From: Porticoccaceae bacterium | Lineage (GTDB): Bacteria > Pseudomonadota > Gammaproteobacteria > Pseudomonadales > Porticoccaceae | Reading direction: 5' to 3' | Assembly (NCBI GenBank): GCA_021773435.1 | Contig: JAJFKC010000010.1 | Coordinates: forward strand, 150,033 to 214,032 | Length of the DNA: 64,000 nucleotides | Program-made: the position numbers and the translations under genes | Shown here: one piece after another, positions 16,272 to 25,590 of the stretch | Layout: every line of letters starts with the position of its first letter | Position numbering within the stretch: the stretch's first letter is position 1 | The notes under the pieces: model-generated | What the model saw: the letters and a program-made list of their open reading frames with translations, nothing else | What the model was told of the DNA's origin: nothing | Databases searched by the model: none

Positions 16272-17420
16272 CTAACCGGCACCTTTTATAGCACCCTTGC
16301 TGTGCAGTTCGGTAATTTCATCCGCAGAATAATTCCACTCAGCCAATATCTCATCGGTGTGTTCACCACGCTGAGCCGGGGGGCGTGAAATTCCTCCAGG
16401 TGTTGCACTGAATCTTGGTGCCGGCGCTGGCTGGATAACCCCATCAACTTCAACAAAGGCCTCCCGCGCTTTATTGTGAGGGTGCTCCGGAGCTTCTGCG
16501 AAGCGTAAAACTGGTGCAAAGCAGATGTCACTTTGCTGCAAGAGCTCACACCACTCATCCCGAGATTTACTGAGAAATACAGCTTTTATTTTGGTGCGCT
16601 GTTCAGCCCAGCGTTTTGGATTCATTTGTTCGCCAAATTCCTCCTCGCTAAGGTTTAACAGCTCTTTCAATTCGGCATAGAACTGCGGCTCGACGGATGC
16701 AATAGAAATATACTCACCGTCGGAGCATTCAAAGGCGTCGTAGTAATGGCTTGCGCCATTCAGCGGGTGCTCGCCGCGTCCTTCCCTGAGTTTGCCTTCC
16801 GCAAGCTGCCCGAAGAATGAAGTGCTGAGAATAGACGCGCCATCAACCATGGCAGCATCGACTACCTGGCCAGTCCCGGACAACTTGGCTTTTAATATCG
16901 CAGTGACCATGCCAAAGGCCAGTAGCAAACCGCCACCGCCGAAGTCACCAACCAGGTTAAGCGGTGGTGCAGGGGGGCCGCCTTTAACACCAATATTAAA
17001 CAGAGCACCGGTGAGTGCGATGTAGTTAATATCGTGGCCGGAAACATTTGAGATAGGCCCTTCCTGGCCCCAGCCAGTCATTCGTCCAACGACAATCGCT
17101 GGGTTTTTTTTGAGAAGAATGTCGGGGCCGATCCCAAGCCGTTCCATGACTCCAGGCCGAAAGCCCTCAAGTATGCCATCGGATTTCTCGACTAAGTGTA
17201 AAAGGATTGCTTTACCTTCATCACTTTTTAAGTCCAGACGCATAGAGCGCCGACCACGGGCGAGAAGATCATACTTTTCGGCCCGAGGCATGCCACCCGC
17301 TGCACCGGTGCGGTCGATACGGATGACTTCAGCACCCATATCAGCCAGCATCATGGCGCAAAACGGGACAGGACCAATGCCCTGTAATTCTATAATTCGC
17401 AAACCTTCTAATGGCCCCAT
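16272..17420 (-). CDS. CaiB/BaiF CoA-transferase family protein, alpha-methylacyl-CoA racemase type
   Basis: 382 residues. The opening MGPLEGLRIIELQGIGPVPF and the blocks LKSDEGKAILLHLVEKSDG, GHDINYIALTGAL and VVDAAMVDGAS fit the racemase branch, which inverts the 2-methyl centre of branched acyl-CoA thioesters so that beta-oxidation can proceed. The product of this copy cannot be fixed from sequence alone; another CoA-transferase role is possible. It is last in a same-strand series with hspQ and two dehydrogenases, which supports fatty-acid or steroid side-chain breakdown. Confidence 0.87.
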   Translation of the reverse strand: MGPLEGLRIIELQGIGPVPFCAMMLADMGAEVIRIDRTGAAGGMPRAEKYDLLARGRRSMRLDLKSDEGKAILLHLVEKSDGILEGFRPGVMERLGIGPDILLKKNPAIVVGRMTGWGQEGPISNVSGHDINYIALTGALFNIGVKGGPPAPPLNLVGDFGGGGLLLAFGMVTAILKAKLSGTGQVVDAAMVDGASILSTSFFGQLAEGKLREGRGEHPLNGASHYYDAFECSDGEYISIASVEPQFYAELKELLNLSEEEFGEQMNPKRWAEQRTKIKAVFLSKSRDEWCELLQQSDICFAPVLRFAEAPEHPHNKAREAFVEVDGVIQPAPAPRFSATPGGISRPPAQRGEHTDEILAEWNYSADEITELHSKGAIKGAG

Positions 17421-17498
17421 GTCTGTTTCCCCTAATTTTTTAGATAATTATTAAATAGCTTTGTAAATAGTTTTATTAATGGCCTGATAAACAGGTTT

Positions 17499-17837
17499 TT
17501 AATGGCTATTAATATTTTTTAACTGGTAGTGATTGGCCTCAAATTTGCTGAACAGTTTTTCTACCTGTGGATGACGCACCGGCTTGCCGCTAGCGTCCGA
17601 CAACAGGTTTTGCTCGGAGACATAAGCGATGTAATAAGATTCTTCATTTTCGGCAAGCAGGTGATAAAACGGCTGATCCTTTTTTGGACGAATATGTTCG
17701 GGGATGGAGTCCCACCACTCTTCGGTATTATTGAAGGTGGGATCGACATCAAAAATAACGCCGCGAAAAGGAAATAGCCGGTGTTTTACCACATGGCCAA
17801 TTTCAAATTTTGCGGTTCGATTAATTTTTTCAATCAT
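17499..17837 (-). CDS. hspQ: Heat shock protein HspQ (YccV-like, hemimethylated-DNA-binding fold)
   Basis: A 112-residue protein with the family blocks FEIGHVVKHRLFPFRGVIFDVDP, EEWWDSIP and QPFYHLLAENEES. In E. coli HspQ is a small heat shock protein that acts as a Lon protease specificity enhancer and was first described as binding hemimethylated oriC. It lies between acyl-CoA metabolism genes on the same strand; I know of no functional reason for this. Confidence 0.94.
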   Translation of the reverse strand: MIEKINRTAKFEIGHVVKHRLFPFRGVIFDVDPTFNNTEEWWDSIPEHIRPKKDQPFYHLLAENEESYYIAYVSEQNLLSDASGKPVRHPQVEKLFSKFEANHYQLKNINSH

Positions 17838-17899
17838 TGTTTGCGTTCCTAAATATAGCTTGGCCGATTTGGATTTTGACTGCTTAAGTTAGCCAAGGT

Positions 17900-18652
17900 T
17901 TAACGCATAGCGCCATCAATCTGGATGGTCTCGCCATTGAGCATACGGTTTTGGCAAATATGTTTGACCAGCTCACCCAATTCTTTTGGATCACCCCAGC
18001 GTTTTGGAAAGGGCACCAGGGAGATAAGTTTGTCGGTATGTTTGGCGTCAACGGTCTCGGCGAGTGGCGTTTTAAAAAAGCCTGGCGCAATAGTCATTAC
18101 GCGAATCCCGTAAGGGGCAAGGTCGCGTGCCAGCGGTAATGTGGCTCCAGCAACGGCGCGTTTTGATGCCGCGTAAGCGGATTGCCCCGGCGGGCCATTA
18201 AATGCCGCTCCCGATGCGATGTTGATAAGGACACCTCGCTCACCGTCTTCAAAAGGTTCCAGGTCCATCATCCGTTCTGCGAATAAAGCACAGGCGTCGA
18301 GAGTTCCAATCACATTTATGTCGATTTGTCGTTGCAGCGATTCGATGGGGTGAGCACCCTGTGATCGACTGGTGATTTTTCGGCTGACATCAATGCCCGC
18401 AAAATTAATCGCAATGCGTGGCGGCCCGATAGTCTCGCAGGCCTGGGCAACGGCGGCGCTCAGGGATTCATGATTGGCAACATCGCATTCGACAGCGACG
18501 CCGTGCAATTGTTTGGCCAGGGCTTGGGCCAGAGCCATATCCCGATCCAGCAAAGCGACTTTTGCGCCAGCTTCGGCGAGTAAAGTGGCGCTGGCCGCGC
18601 CGAGTCCTGATGCCCCACCGGTTATAAATGCTGTTGAGCCATCGAGTTTCAT
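17900..18652 (-). CDS. Short-chain dehydrogenase/reductase (3-hydroxyacyl-CoA dehydrogenase type), copy 1
   Basis: 250 residues. NAD-binding GGASGLGAASA (12-22), NFAGID (substrate-side Asn), the Ser in INIASGAAF and the catalytic YAASK. The opening LDGSTAFITGGASG and the loop GVLINIASGAAFNGPPGQSAYAASK resemble human HSD10-like 3-hydroxyacyl-CoA dehydrogenases. It is closely related to the next gene at 18723-19478, clearly a duplication. The cofactor is probably NAD (Asp38 at the end of the second strand). Confidence 0.85.
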   Translation of the reverse strand: MKLDGSTAFITGGASGLGAASATLLAEAGAKVALLDRDMALAQALAKQLHGVAVECDVANHESLSAAVAQACETIGPPRIAINFAGIDVSRKITSRSQGAHPIESLQRQIDINVIGTLDACALFAERMMDLEPFEDGERGVLINIASGAAFNGPPGQSAYAASKRAVAGATLPLARDLAPYGIRVMTIAPGFFKTPLAETVDAKHTDKLISLVPFPKRWGDPKELGELVKHICQNRMLNGETIQIDGAMR

Positions 18653-18722
18653 TGCCCGCCCTCGTTGCTTGTAATCATAATGTTGTAGATTGGATTGTTA
18701 GCGTAAACCTGGATGGTCATCA

Positions 18723-19478
18723 TTAGAAGAACCCTGCGTCAATGCGTATGGTGGCAGCATTGAGCATCTGGTTTTCGCAAATATGTTGTACCAGTGAGCC
18801 GATTTCTTCGGGCCTGCCTTTGCGCTGGGGGAACAAGGCGCGGCGCAATAATTGCCCGGTCATTTGTTCGTCCATTGTGCCAGCTAACGGCGTATCAAAC
18901 AGTCCTGGAGCGATGGTAACAACGCGAATACCGTAACGGGATAGATCGCGAGCCATAGGCAATGTTGCACCAACTACCCCAGCTTTTGAGGCAGCATAAA
19001 CTGCCTGACCATTGGGGGCATTAAATGCTGCAACAGAGGCTATATTAATCAACACGCCTCGTTCGCCATCGTCATCCAGAGCCTCAAGATCGAGCATTGC
19101 CGTTGATGCATGGGCGCAGCAGCTCAGTGTGCCGACCAGATTTACATCGATCACTCGTTGCATCGGGCCAATGGCATGGGCACCGGATTTGCGACTGGCT
19201 ATTTTGCGTGCGGTATCAATGCCAGCGCAATTAACCAGAATGCGCGCCGCGCCGTGTTCCGCTTGGGCGTTGGCAAAGGCCTGTTGTACGGATTCATCAT
19301 TGGCGACATCGCAAGCAATGGCTATGCCGCCGACCTCTCGAGCTGTGGCTTCGGCAAGCTCCAGGTTTCGATCAAATACCGCTATTTTGGCACCGGCCTG
19401 AGCCAGCACCCGTACAACGCCAGCGCCAATGCCGGAAGCTCCGCCAGTGACGACTGCGCTTAAATCCTGAATTTTCAT
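18723..19478 (-). CDS. Short-chain dehydrogenase/reductase (3-hydroxyacyl-CoA dehydrogenase type), copy 2
   Basis: 251 residues with the same layout as the gene just downstream: GGASGIGAGVVR, VFDRN after strand two, NCAGIDTARKIASRKSGAHAIG, INIASVAAF, YAASK. The pair align over their full length by eye. The 70-base gap and common strand suggest one transcript with hspQ and the CoA-transferase gene. Such duplicates often handle different acyl-CoA chain types; nothing here tells which. Confidence 0.85.
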   Translation of the reverse strand: MKIQDLSAVVTGGASGIGAGVVRVLAQAGAKIAVFDRNLELAEATAREVGGIAIACDVANDESVQQAFANAQAEHGAARILVNCAGIDTARKIASRKSGAHAIGPMQRVIDVNLVGTLSCCAHASTAMLDLEALDDDGERGVLINIASVAAFNAPNGQAVYAASKAGVVGATLPMARDLSRYGIRVVTIAPGLFDTPLAGTMDEQMTGQLLRRALFPQRKGRPEEIGSLVQHICENQMLNAATIRIDAGFF

Positions 19479-19572
19479 AGTTGATCCTGGTTGGGATTAA
19501 TAACTTGATTGTTTTCTAGAACGTCCAGGCTGGGGTGTCTAGACTTAACTACTCCGTGTGCGCATAGCTTAG

Positions 19573-19594
19573 TTGCTAAGGTGTTGCTAAGGAC
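19573..19594. repeat. Short tandem repeat, 11 bp x 2
   Basis: TTGCTAAGGTG and TTGCTAAGGAC follow each other directly in the 125-base gap downstream of pilR and upstream of the SDR pair. Confidence 0.6.
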
Positions 19595-19603
19595 AGCTAA
19601 ATG

Positions 19604-20992
19604 TCACTCAATATTTAGTTTTTTAAGTTTGTACCGAAGTTGCCTAAAACTAATGCCGAGCTTTTCAGCGGCGGCGGTTTTATTCCAGCGTGTTGCGTCA
19701 AGGGCCTCCTCTAGCAAACGCTTTTCTATAGTCGCTATGTATTCGTCGAGATTGCCGTCAATATAAGGGGGCATATTGCCATTGGTTGATGGGACGACGA
19801 CGTCGAGTTGTTCAGCTGCGGAGTTAGCGGGGGTGAGGGGTGCAGTCATTGCTGTTTGTAGCTGCAAATTTTCTGCGGTAATCATCTCGCCATCGCAAAG
19901 TGTAAAGGCTCGCTCCAGAGTGTTTTCCAGTTCCCTTACATTGCCGGGAAACGGATGGTTGATCAGTGCAGACATGGCCGAGGAGTCTAGTTTTGGCGAT
20001 CTAATGCCTGATTCGGTAGCGTTTCTATCGACAAATAATTGTATCAATTCGGGGATATCTTCCGGACGTTCGCGTAGGGCAGGCACATGCAATTCAATAA
20101 CGTTAATTCGATAATACAAATCTTGGCGAAAGTGATTAAGTTCTACTTCCCGAGACAGGTTTTTGTGGGAGGCACTCAATATCCGGATGTCGACCGGTAT
20201 TTCCGTATCAGTGCCCACGGGACGAATGGATTTTTCCTGTATGCCACGCAACAGTTTTACCTGCATGGGCAGGGGTAGATCGGCGACCTCGTCAAGAAAT
20301 AAAGTACCCCCGTCGGCGGCCTGGAACAGTCCTTGTTTATCCTGAAAAGCGCCGGTAAAACTGCCTTTCTTATGGCCGAAAAATTCGCTCTCCATCAATT
20401 CGGAGGGAATCGCGCCGCAATTGACCGGAATAAAAGGGCCGTCTGCCCTCGGACCCTGATAGTGGATTGATCTTGCAACCACTTCTTTACCGCTACCGGA
20501 TTCTCCAGAGATATAGATGGGTGCCTGACTGCGGGCGACACGGCCAATTTGATTGCGCAGCTCTGCCATAATCGCTGTGCTGCCAATTAACTGATTTTGC
20601 TGTGTGCTGGCGGGATTTTGTTCGCCGCTCAATTTCAGCGCAGCGTTAACCATTGCTCTGAGTTTAGGAAGCTGAACGGGCTTGCTTACAAAGTCAAAGG
20701 CGCCGCGTTTAAGTGCTTCTACGGCGATGTCGGTATTGCCGTATGCGGTGATCATCGCCACCGGTAGCTCCGGGTATTTTTGCTGAATGTGTTCGATCAA
20801 GTCCAGGCCGTTGCCATCGGGTAGACGCATATCGGTGAGGCAAAGATTGAAAGTGCTATTGGCGAGCTTTTGGTGGGCGGCGGTGATGTCCGGGGCTTCT
20901 GAGACGTCGATACCGAGTTTGTTCAGGGTCATACCAATCAATTGGCGGATATCGGGTTCGTCATCGACGATAAGTGCGCGTGGTTTGGTCAT
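19604..20992 (-). CDS. pilR: NtrC-family sigma54 response regulator, PilR-like
   Basis: 462 residues: receiver domain (phospho-acceptor Asp54 in LTDMRLPDGNG), AAA+ domain (Walker A GESGSGKE, sigma54 loop GSFTGA in place of GAFTGA, Walker B GGTLFLDEVADL) and a C-terminal Fis-type helix-turn-helix (NKTAAAEKLGISFRQLRYKLKKL). In Pseudomonas PilR with PilS drives pilA transcription from a sigma54 promoter. It starts 4 bases inside the end of the kinase gene. No pilin gene is in the window, so the target is inferred. Confidence 0.9.
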   Translation of the reverse strand: MTKPRALIVDDEPDIRQLIGMTLNKLGIDVSEAPDITAAHQKLANSTFNLCLTDMRLPDGNGLDLIEHIQQKYPELPVAMITAYGNTDIAVEALKRGAFDFVSKPVQLPKLRAMVNAALKLSGEQNPASTQQNQLIGSTAIMAELRNQIGRVARSQAPIYISGESGSGKEVVARSIHYQGPRADGPFIPVNCGAIPSELMESEFFGHKKGSFTGAFQDKQGLFQAADGGTLFLDEVADLPLPMQVKLLRGIQEKSIRPVGTDTEIPVDIRILSASHKNLSREVELNHFRQDLYYRINVIELHVPALRERPEDIPELIQLFVDRNATESGIRSPKLDSSAMSALINHPFPGNVRELENTLERAFTLCDGEMITAENLQLQTAMTAPLTPANSAAEQLDVVVPSTNGNMPPYIDGNLDEYIATIEKRLLEEALDATRWNKTAAAEKLGISFRQLRYKLKKLNIE

Positions 20993-22689
20993 GAATTCTT
21001 TGCCGGTAGTAATTGCTCGGGGTGGGCGAAGACTATCCTGAAAAAGCCCTTTTTTGTACCAGATTTTGTATCGGCTTGGTTAATCGAGTGATTGTTGGCG
21101 AGACCACTGTTGTTGAGACCTTGGTTGTTGTCGAGGCAATAGCTTAGTGTGGCATAGTTAAATTCACAGCGCTCTTTGGCAAGGTAGAGGCCAAGCCCGC
21201 TGCCGGTATTTGATGTGGTGAAAAAGGGTTCGAATATCTGGCTGCGATATTTAGCATCGATGCCCGAACCTTTATCGTAGATTTCAATGCTGGGTAGCCC
21301 GGACACCGGATCGAATTGAGCACTTATTTTTGCCCAGGCCTCGCCCGTCTCGTTGGTGCTATATCGACGCGCATTATCAATGAGATTGGTGACGATCTGA
21401 TTTAGATGAATCGGGTCAAAAAGTACCTGGAGGTTTTTGTCGAGCATCTCAATGACGATAGTCGTGGTATCGATATGGGCGTCGTTATACTCCTTACAAA
21501 AGTTTTTTAGCCACTGGTCCAGGTGCAGCTTTTGAAAGTTCGGTGCCTTCTGGCTCGACAACTGCAGGATACTATCGACGATAGAGTTCACTCTCGCGGA
21601 ATGTCTATTGATGATGTCAGTAAATTGGGTGGTTATTTCTGATCCCTCACCTTCCTCGGCCAGCATCTGTGCTGCGTGACTAATCGCACCAAGTGGGTTT
21701 CTGATCTCATGGGCAATACTGCCCGCCAAGCGGCCCAGAGAGGCAAGTTTTAGCTGTTGAGCATTTTGTACGATGGAGCGCGTGTCCTCTATAAAAATGA
21801 TGGTATGTCGTTCCTCCTGTTCATCCAGCCTGGCGAAATTACATTGAATTTCTGCGTTTGTGTTCGCGATTAATATGGGTGGACAACGTGACCAGGGATA
21901 AGCTAGCCAGCGATCATAAAGTTTAAACAGTTCTGGTAGGGACTTTAAAGAATGTCCGATGACCAACGGTGCGCTGGGTTTATGTCCTCCGAGGTGCTCT
22001 ATTGCAGCACTATTTATAAGTTTAATGTGTGCTGACGTGTCAATAAGTACAATGCCGGTCCTCATACGGTTGACAATTAGTTCGTTAAGTTTTTGTAAGT
22101 GTGCTGCCTGGTCGGCACCTTTTATTGCGAGGTTTTGCGAGGCCAACAAATTACGATTTAGCCCGCGAAAAAGGAATGATGTCAGAAATAACAGTATGCC
22201 CAGCAAACCAGTTGGAAAAAGCGTTGCATTACTGTTGCTGTAGAACGCTAATGAGACAATAGTCCCTGCCATTACCAAGATACTCGCAATAGCGGCTAGT
22301 AAAATGGCTAATTGACCGGTAAAAATAAGCGAGCTGGTTGCGATCGTTACTAGAAGGAGTAAGCCAATGCCGCTGCTGGTGCCCCCGCTGGCGAAAATCA
22401 ACAGATTTAGACAGATGATATCTATCAAGAGGTAGATAAATAGTACGTAGGGTTCGCAGATGAAACTCCTAATAATTAGCCACGCAAGGCCCAATGTAGT
22501 GAGCGTGACAAAACCAACGGCAGTAAAGAAGAAAATATTCGGTGACAAAGTGGCGAAGATGCCATCGGTAAACTTGGTCAGGTACATGCCCAGTATTAAT
22601 GCAGATAGCAAAAATCGATAGTAGGCATATACCCTTACCAGCCCGACGGGCGAGGACGATAGACTGCTCTGTTGGTTGAACTGCGGCAT
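20989..22689 (-). CDS. pilS: Sensor histidine kinase, PilS-like
   Basis: 566 residues. About six N-terminal membrane helices (residues 28-180), a PAS-like region around residues 210-300, the phospho-acceptor His in SIAHEIRNPLGAISHAAQML, and ATP-binding motifs (NLIDNARRYS, GSGIDAKYR, GSGLGLYLAKE). This matches PilS, which senses pilin in the inner membrane and phosphorylates PilR. The gene overlaps pilR by 4 bases. The pilS-nadE-bamD-rluD order resembles the pilS-comL-rluD order of Pseudomonas. Confidence 0.9.
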   Translation of the reverse strand: MPQFNQQSSLSSSPVGLVRVYAYYRFLLSALILGMYLTKFTDGIFATLSPNIFFFTAVGFVTLTTLGLAWLIIRSFICEPYVLFIYLLIDIICLNLLIFASGGTSSGIGLLLLVTIATSSLIFTGQLAILLAAIASILVMAGTIVSLAFYSNSNATLFPTGLLGILLFLTSFLFRGLNRNLLASQNLAIKGADQAAHLQKLNELIVNRMRTGIVLIDTSAHIKLINSAAIEHLGGHKPSAPLVIGHSLKSLPELFKLYDRWLAYPWSRCPPILIANTNAEIQCNFARLDEQEERHTIIFIEDTRSIVQNAQQLKLASLGRLAGSIAHEIRNPLGAISHAAQMLAEEGEGSEITTQFTDIINRHSARVNSIVDSILQLSSQKAPNFQKLHLDQWLKNFCKEYNDAHIDTTTIVIEMLDKNLQVLFDPIHLNQIVTNLIDNARRYSTNETGEAWAKISAQFDPVSGLPSIEIYDKGSGIDAKYRSQIFEPFFTTSNTGSGLGLYLAKERCEFNYATLSYCLDNNQGLNNSGLANNHSINQADTKSGTKKGFFRIVFAHPEQLLPAKNS

Positions 22690-22765
22690 AAAGTAGAATC
22701 TGTTTTGCTATGGCTTAAATTTTAGCTGAAAATGCGCCCCCAATTCACTGCTTACTTGATGTTTT

Positions 22766-24394
22766 ATGAATACGCTTTCATTAGTTTTGGCCCAGATCAA
22801 TCCTGTTGTCGGTGACATTCCCGGTAACACCGAGAAGGTTATCGCAGTTGTACAGGAAGCACGTGATCAATTCTCTGCACAAGTGGTGGTATTTCCGGAA
22901 CTCGTGTTGTGCGGTTATCCACCAGAAGATCTGTTGCTTCGACCCAGCATGCAGACCCGTATTGAACGCGCCCTGGGTAAACTGGGAGACGCATGCAGCG
23001 ATATTTCGGTGATATTGGGTTACCCGTGGCGAGAAAAAGGGGCTTTGTACAATGTCGCGGGACTTATCCAGAACGGTAAAGTAGTCGCCCAATATGCAAA
23101 AACCTGCCTGCCCAACTATCAGGTTTTTGATGAGAAACGCTACTTTGAAGCGGGCAATGCCGCCTGCGTAGTTGATATTTGCGGCATCAAAACCGCCCTA
23201 AGCGTGTGTGAAGATATTTGGGATGACAAGCCCATGGAGCAGGCAAAACAGGCCGGTGCCAGATTGATGATTAATATCAATGCCTCACCTTTTCATAAGA
23301 ATAAGCAAACGGCGCGTCAGGAAACAGTTGTCCGGCGAGCACGACAAGGGGCAATGCCGGTAGTCTATGTCAACCAGATCGGCGGTCAGGATGAGCTAGT
23401 CTTTGACGGCGGCTCTATGGTGATCGATAGCAGTGGTGAGTTGTGTGTGCAGGCACCTTTGTTTGAGGAATTGCTTATCCCGATCACGCTGGAGTTCGAT
23501 AATAATATTATTCAGGTGGTTAAAAAGTCGATAACCCCCGCACCCGATGTGTTAGTTGCGGTTTATCAGGCCCTGGTGGTCGGTGTTCGAGATTACGTCA
23601 ATAAAAATGGCTTTCGGGGCGTGGTGCTGGGTTTGTCAGGGGGTATTGACTCGGCGCTGACCCTGGCGGTTGCCGTGGATGCTCTGGGGGCGGACAGAGT
23701 CGAAGCGGTGATGATGCCGTTTCGTTATACCTCTCAACTCAGCCTGGACGATGCTCAGGCAGAGGCAAATTCACTGGGTGTTAATTACAAAATAATCAGC
23801 ATCGAATCGGTGTATGAGTCTTTCTGCAGCGCTCTGGAGGAAGAATTTAGCAATACTGAAAAGGATAAAACCGAGGAGAATATCCAGGCCCGCTCACGGG
23901 GTGTGTTGTTGATGGCAATTTCAAATAAAAAAGGTTATCTGGTGTTAACAACTGGAAATAAAAGTGAAATGGCAGTTGGTTATGCGACTTTGTATGGAGA
24001 TATGGCGGGAGGCCTTGACGTGCTCAAGGATGTGCCCAAAACCATGGTGTTTGAGCTGGCCAGATATCGAAATACTATCTCACCGGTCATTCCAGAATCT
24101 GTGATTACCAGGCCACCTTCGGCAGAGTTGGCGCCGGAACAAAAAGATGAAGATTCTTTGCCACCTTATGATATTTTGGACCAAATTTTGGCGCTGTATA
24201 TTGAGGAGGATATGGCGGCACAGGATATTATCAATCGAGGATTTTCAGCCGAAGACGTCAATCACATTGTCCGTTTAGTTGATTTAAACGAATATAAACG
24301 ACAGCAGGCAGCCGTAGGGATACGTATTTCAGAGCGAGGCTTCGGCCGGGATCGGCGTTATCCAATCACCAATGGCTGGCGACCTGGCGACTAG
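22766..24394 (+). CDS. nadE: Glutamine-dependent NAD(+) synthetase
   Basis: 542 residues in two domains. The N-terminal nitrilase-type amidase (about 1-250; glutaminase Cys in SVCEDIWDD, Glu in FPELVLCGYPPEDL) releases ammonia from glutamine. The C-terminal synthetase has the PP-loop GLSGGIDSAL (about 290-300) and TTGNKSEMAVGYATLYGDM. It makes NAD from deamido-NAD. It is divergent from pilS, with 76 bases between, and convergent with bamD. Confidence 0.96.
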   Translation: MNTLSLVLAQINPVVGDIPGNTEKVIAVVQEARDQFSAQVVVFPELVLCGYPPEDLLLRPSMQTRIERALGKLGDACSDISVILGYPWREKGALYNVAGLIQNGKVVAQYAKTCLPNYQVFDEKRYFEAGNAACVVDICGIKTALSVCEDIWDDKPMEQAKQAGARLMININASPFHKNKQTARQETVVRRARQGAMPVVYVNQIGGQDELVFDGGSMVIDSSGELCVQAPLFEELLIPITLEFDNNIIQVVKKSITPAPDVLVAVYQALVVGVRDYVNKNGFRGVVLGLSGGIDSALTLAVAVDALGADRVEAVMMPFRYTSQLSLDDAQAEANSLGVNYKIISIESVYESFCSALEEEFSNTEKDKTEENIQARSRGVLLMAISNKKGYLVLTTGNKSEMAVGYATLYGDMAGGLDVLKDVPKTMVFELARYRNTISPVIPESVITRPPSAELAPEQKDEDSLPPYDILDQILALYIEEDMAAQDIINRGFSAEDVNHIVRLVDLNEYKRQQAAVGIRISERGFGRDRRYPITNGWRPGD

Positions 24395-24435
24395 CGCTGA
24401 TGTGGACTGTGCTTTGGTATTGATCAGCAGCGGTA

Positions 24436-25491
24436 TTACTCGCCAAACAAACCGAATGATAGTCGATTCAGCCAGGAGCGGGGCGGTTTGCCAGACTTAA
24501 CAGTTGGTAAGGTCCCATTGCTATCGCCGTTCAGACTTGCGGGAACCTCATTTCGAAGTACGGCTATATTGCGGTCTATCGGATTGAAAATATTGCGACT
24601 ATCAAAAAATGGTGTTTTTTCCGGCTTAAAGTAACCAAATGTAAGACGACTCTGCCAGTGTTTTTCGTCTTCAATGACGCCTTGCTGATAGTTGAACTGA
24701 CCTTGTTCGTCGAGGGCCGGATGGTTAGAGTAGTTTGTAGCTAGAACCCTGGCAGCATCATCGGCCAAATCCTGATATCCGATCAAATAATAACCCTGCG
24801 CCATAACCGCTAGTCCATCGGGTACCGCAGGTGTTTGCTGAAAATTCTCAACAACATAGCGACCACGATTTACCGCCGCAAGATACGCGCCACGTTTAAA
24901 ATAATAGTTGGCCGCCTGGATTTCGTGGCGTGCCAGTGTATTGCGCAGGTATACCATCCGTTTGCGCGCGTCAGCCGCGTAAGCGCTATTGGGATAGCGA
25001 CTGATTAACTGGCTAAATGTCGCAAACGCCTGCCGCGCTTCTCCCGGATCGCGGCGTGTTTCGTCAACCGGCATGATGTTGGAGAATATGCCTTTGGTTT
25101 GCGCGGTAGCTGCAAGCCCTTTGATGTAGTAGGCGTAATCGACGTTAGGGTGACGGGGATGAAGCCGGATAAAACGTTCCGCCGATGCCACCGCGGCCTC
25201 ATGGTCGGCTGATTCAAAGTAAACATAAATCAGCTCTAGCTGGGCTTGTTCTGCGTAGTTACCAAATGGGAATTGCGATTCAAAGCCCTGCAGGTTTGTA
25301 ATCGCATCGGTCCAGTTTTTAGCAGTTAGGTTTTTTTGTATACGGTCATAAAATTGCTTTTCATTTAAGCCTTTCAGTTCTTCCTGTTTGGCTTTTTCTG
25401 CTTTTTCGTCGGCTTTTGAATCGACAAAAGGCATCCATGAACAGCTTGAAATTAACAGTGACGCTGCAGCAAAAAAAATAACTAAACGCAT
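24436..25491 (-). CDS. bamD: Outer membrane assembly lipoprotein BamD (ComL)
   Basis: 351 residues from the ATG at 25491, chosen because it begins a lipoprotein signal (MRLVIFFAAASLLISSC) with the lipobox Cys at residue 17; a longer frame to 25557 has no support. TPR repeats follow (NLQGFESQFPFGNYAEQAQLELIYVYF, RFIRLHPRHPNVDYAYYIKGL). It is an essential part of the BAM beta-barrel assembly machine in the periplasm. The C-terminal extension past the TPRs, as in Pseudomonas ComL, makes it longer than E. coli BamD. It is divergent from rluD. Confidence 0.95.
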   Translation of the reverse strand: MRLVIFFAAASLLISSCSWMPFVDSKADEKAEKAKQEELKGLNEKQFYDRIQKNLTAKNWTDAITNLQGFESQFPFGNYAEQAQLELIYVYFESADHEAAVASAERFIRLHPRHPNVDYAYYIKGLAATAQTKGIFSNIMPVDETRRDPGEARQAFATFSQLISRYPNSAYAADARKRMVYLRNTLARHEIQAANYYFKRGAYLAAVNRGRYVVENFQQTPAVPDGLAVMAQGYYLIGYQDLADDAARVLATNYSNHPALDEQGQFNYQQGVIEDEKHWQSRLTFGYFKPEKTPFFDSRNIFNPIDRNIAVLRNEVPASLNGDSNGTLPTVKSGKPPRSWLNRLSFGLFGE

Positions 25492-25590
25492 GATTGAGGA
25501 GGTTCCCGGTGTCTGTCGGAGTGTTGCCTGGAGAGCATGGCCATGTAGAATCGCCATTTAAACACAGCCATCAGGCAAGCTGAATAGCAA

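Noticed and set aside
16258..16280. GCCGGT/ACCGGC hairpin as a terminator between hisA and the CoA-transferase gene
   Set aside because: The stem is only 6 pairs with an 11-base loop and there is no convincing T-run; too weak to list.
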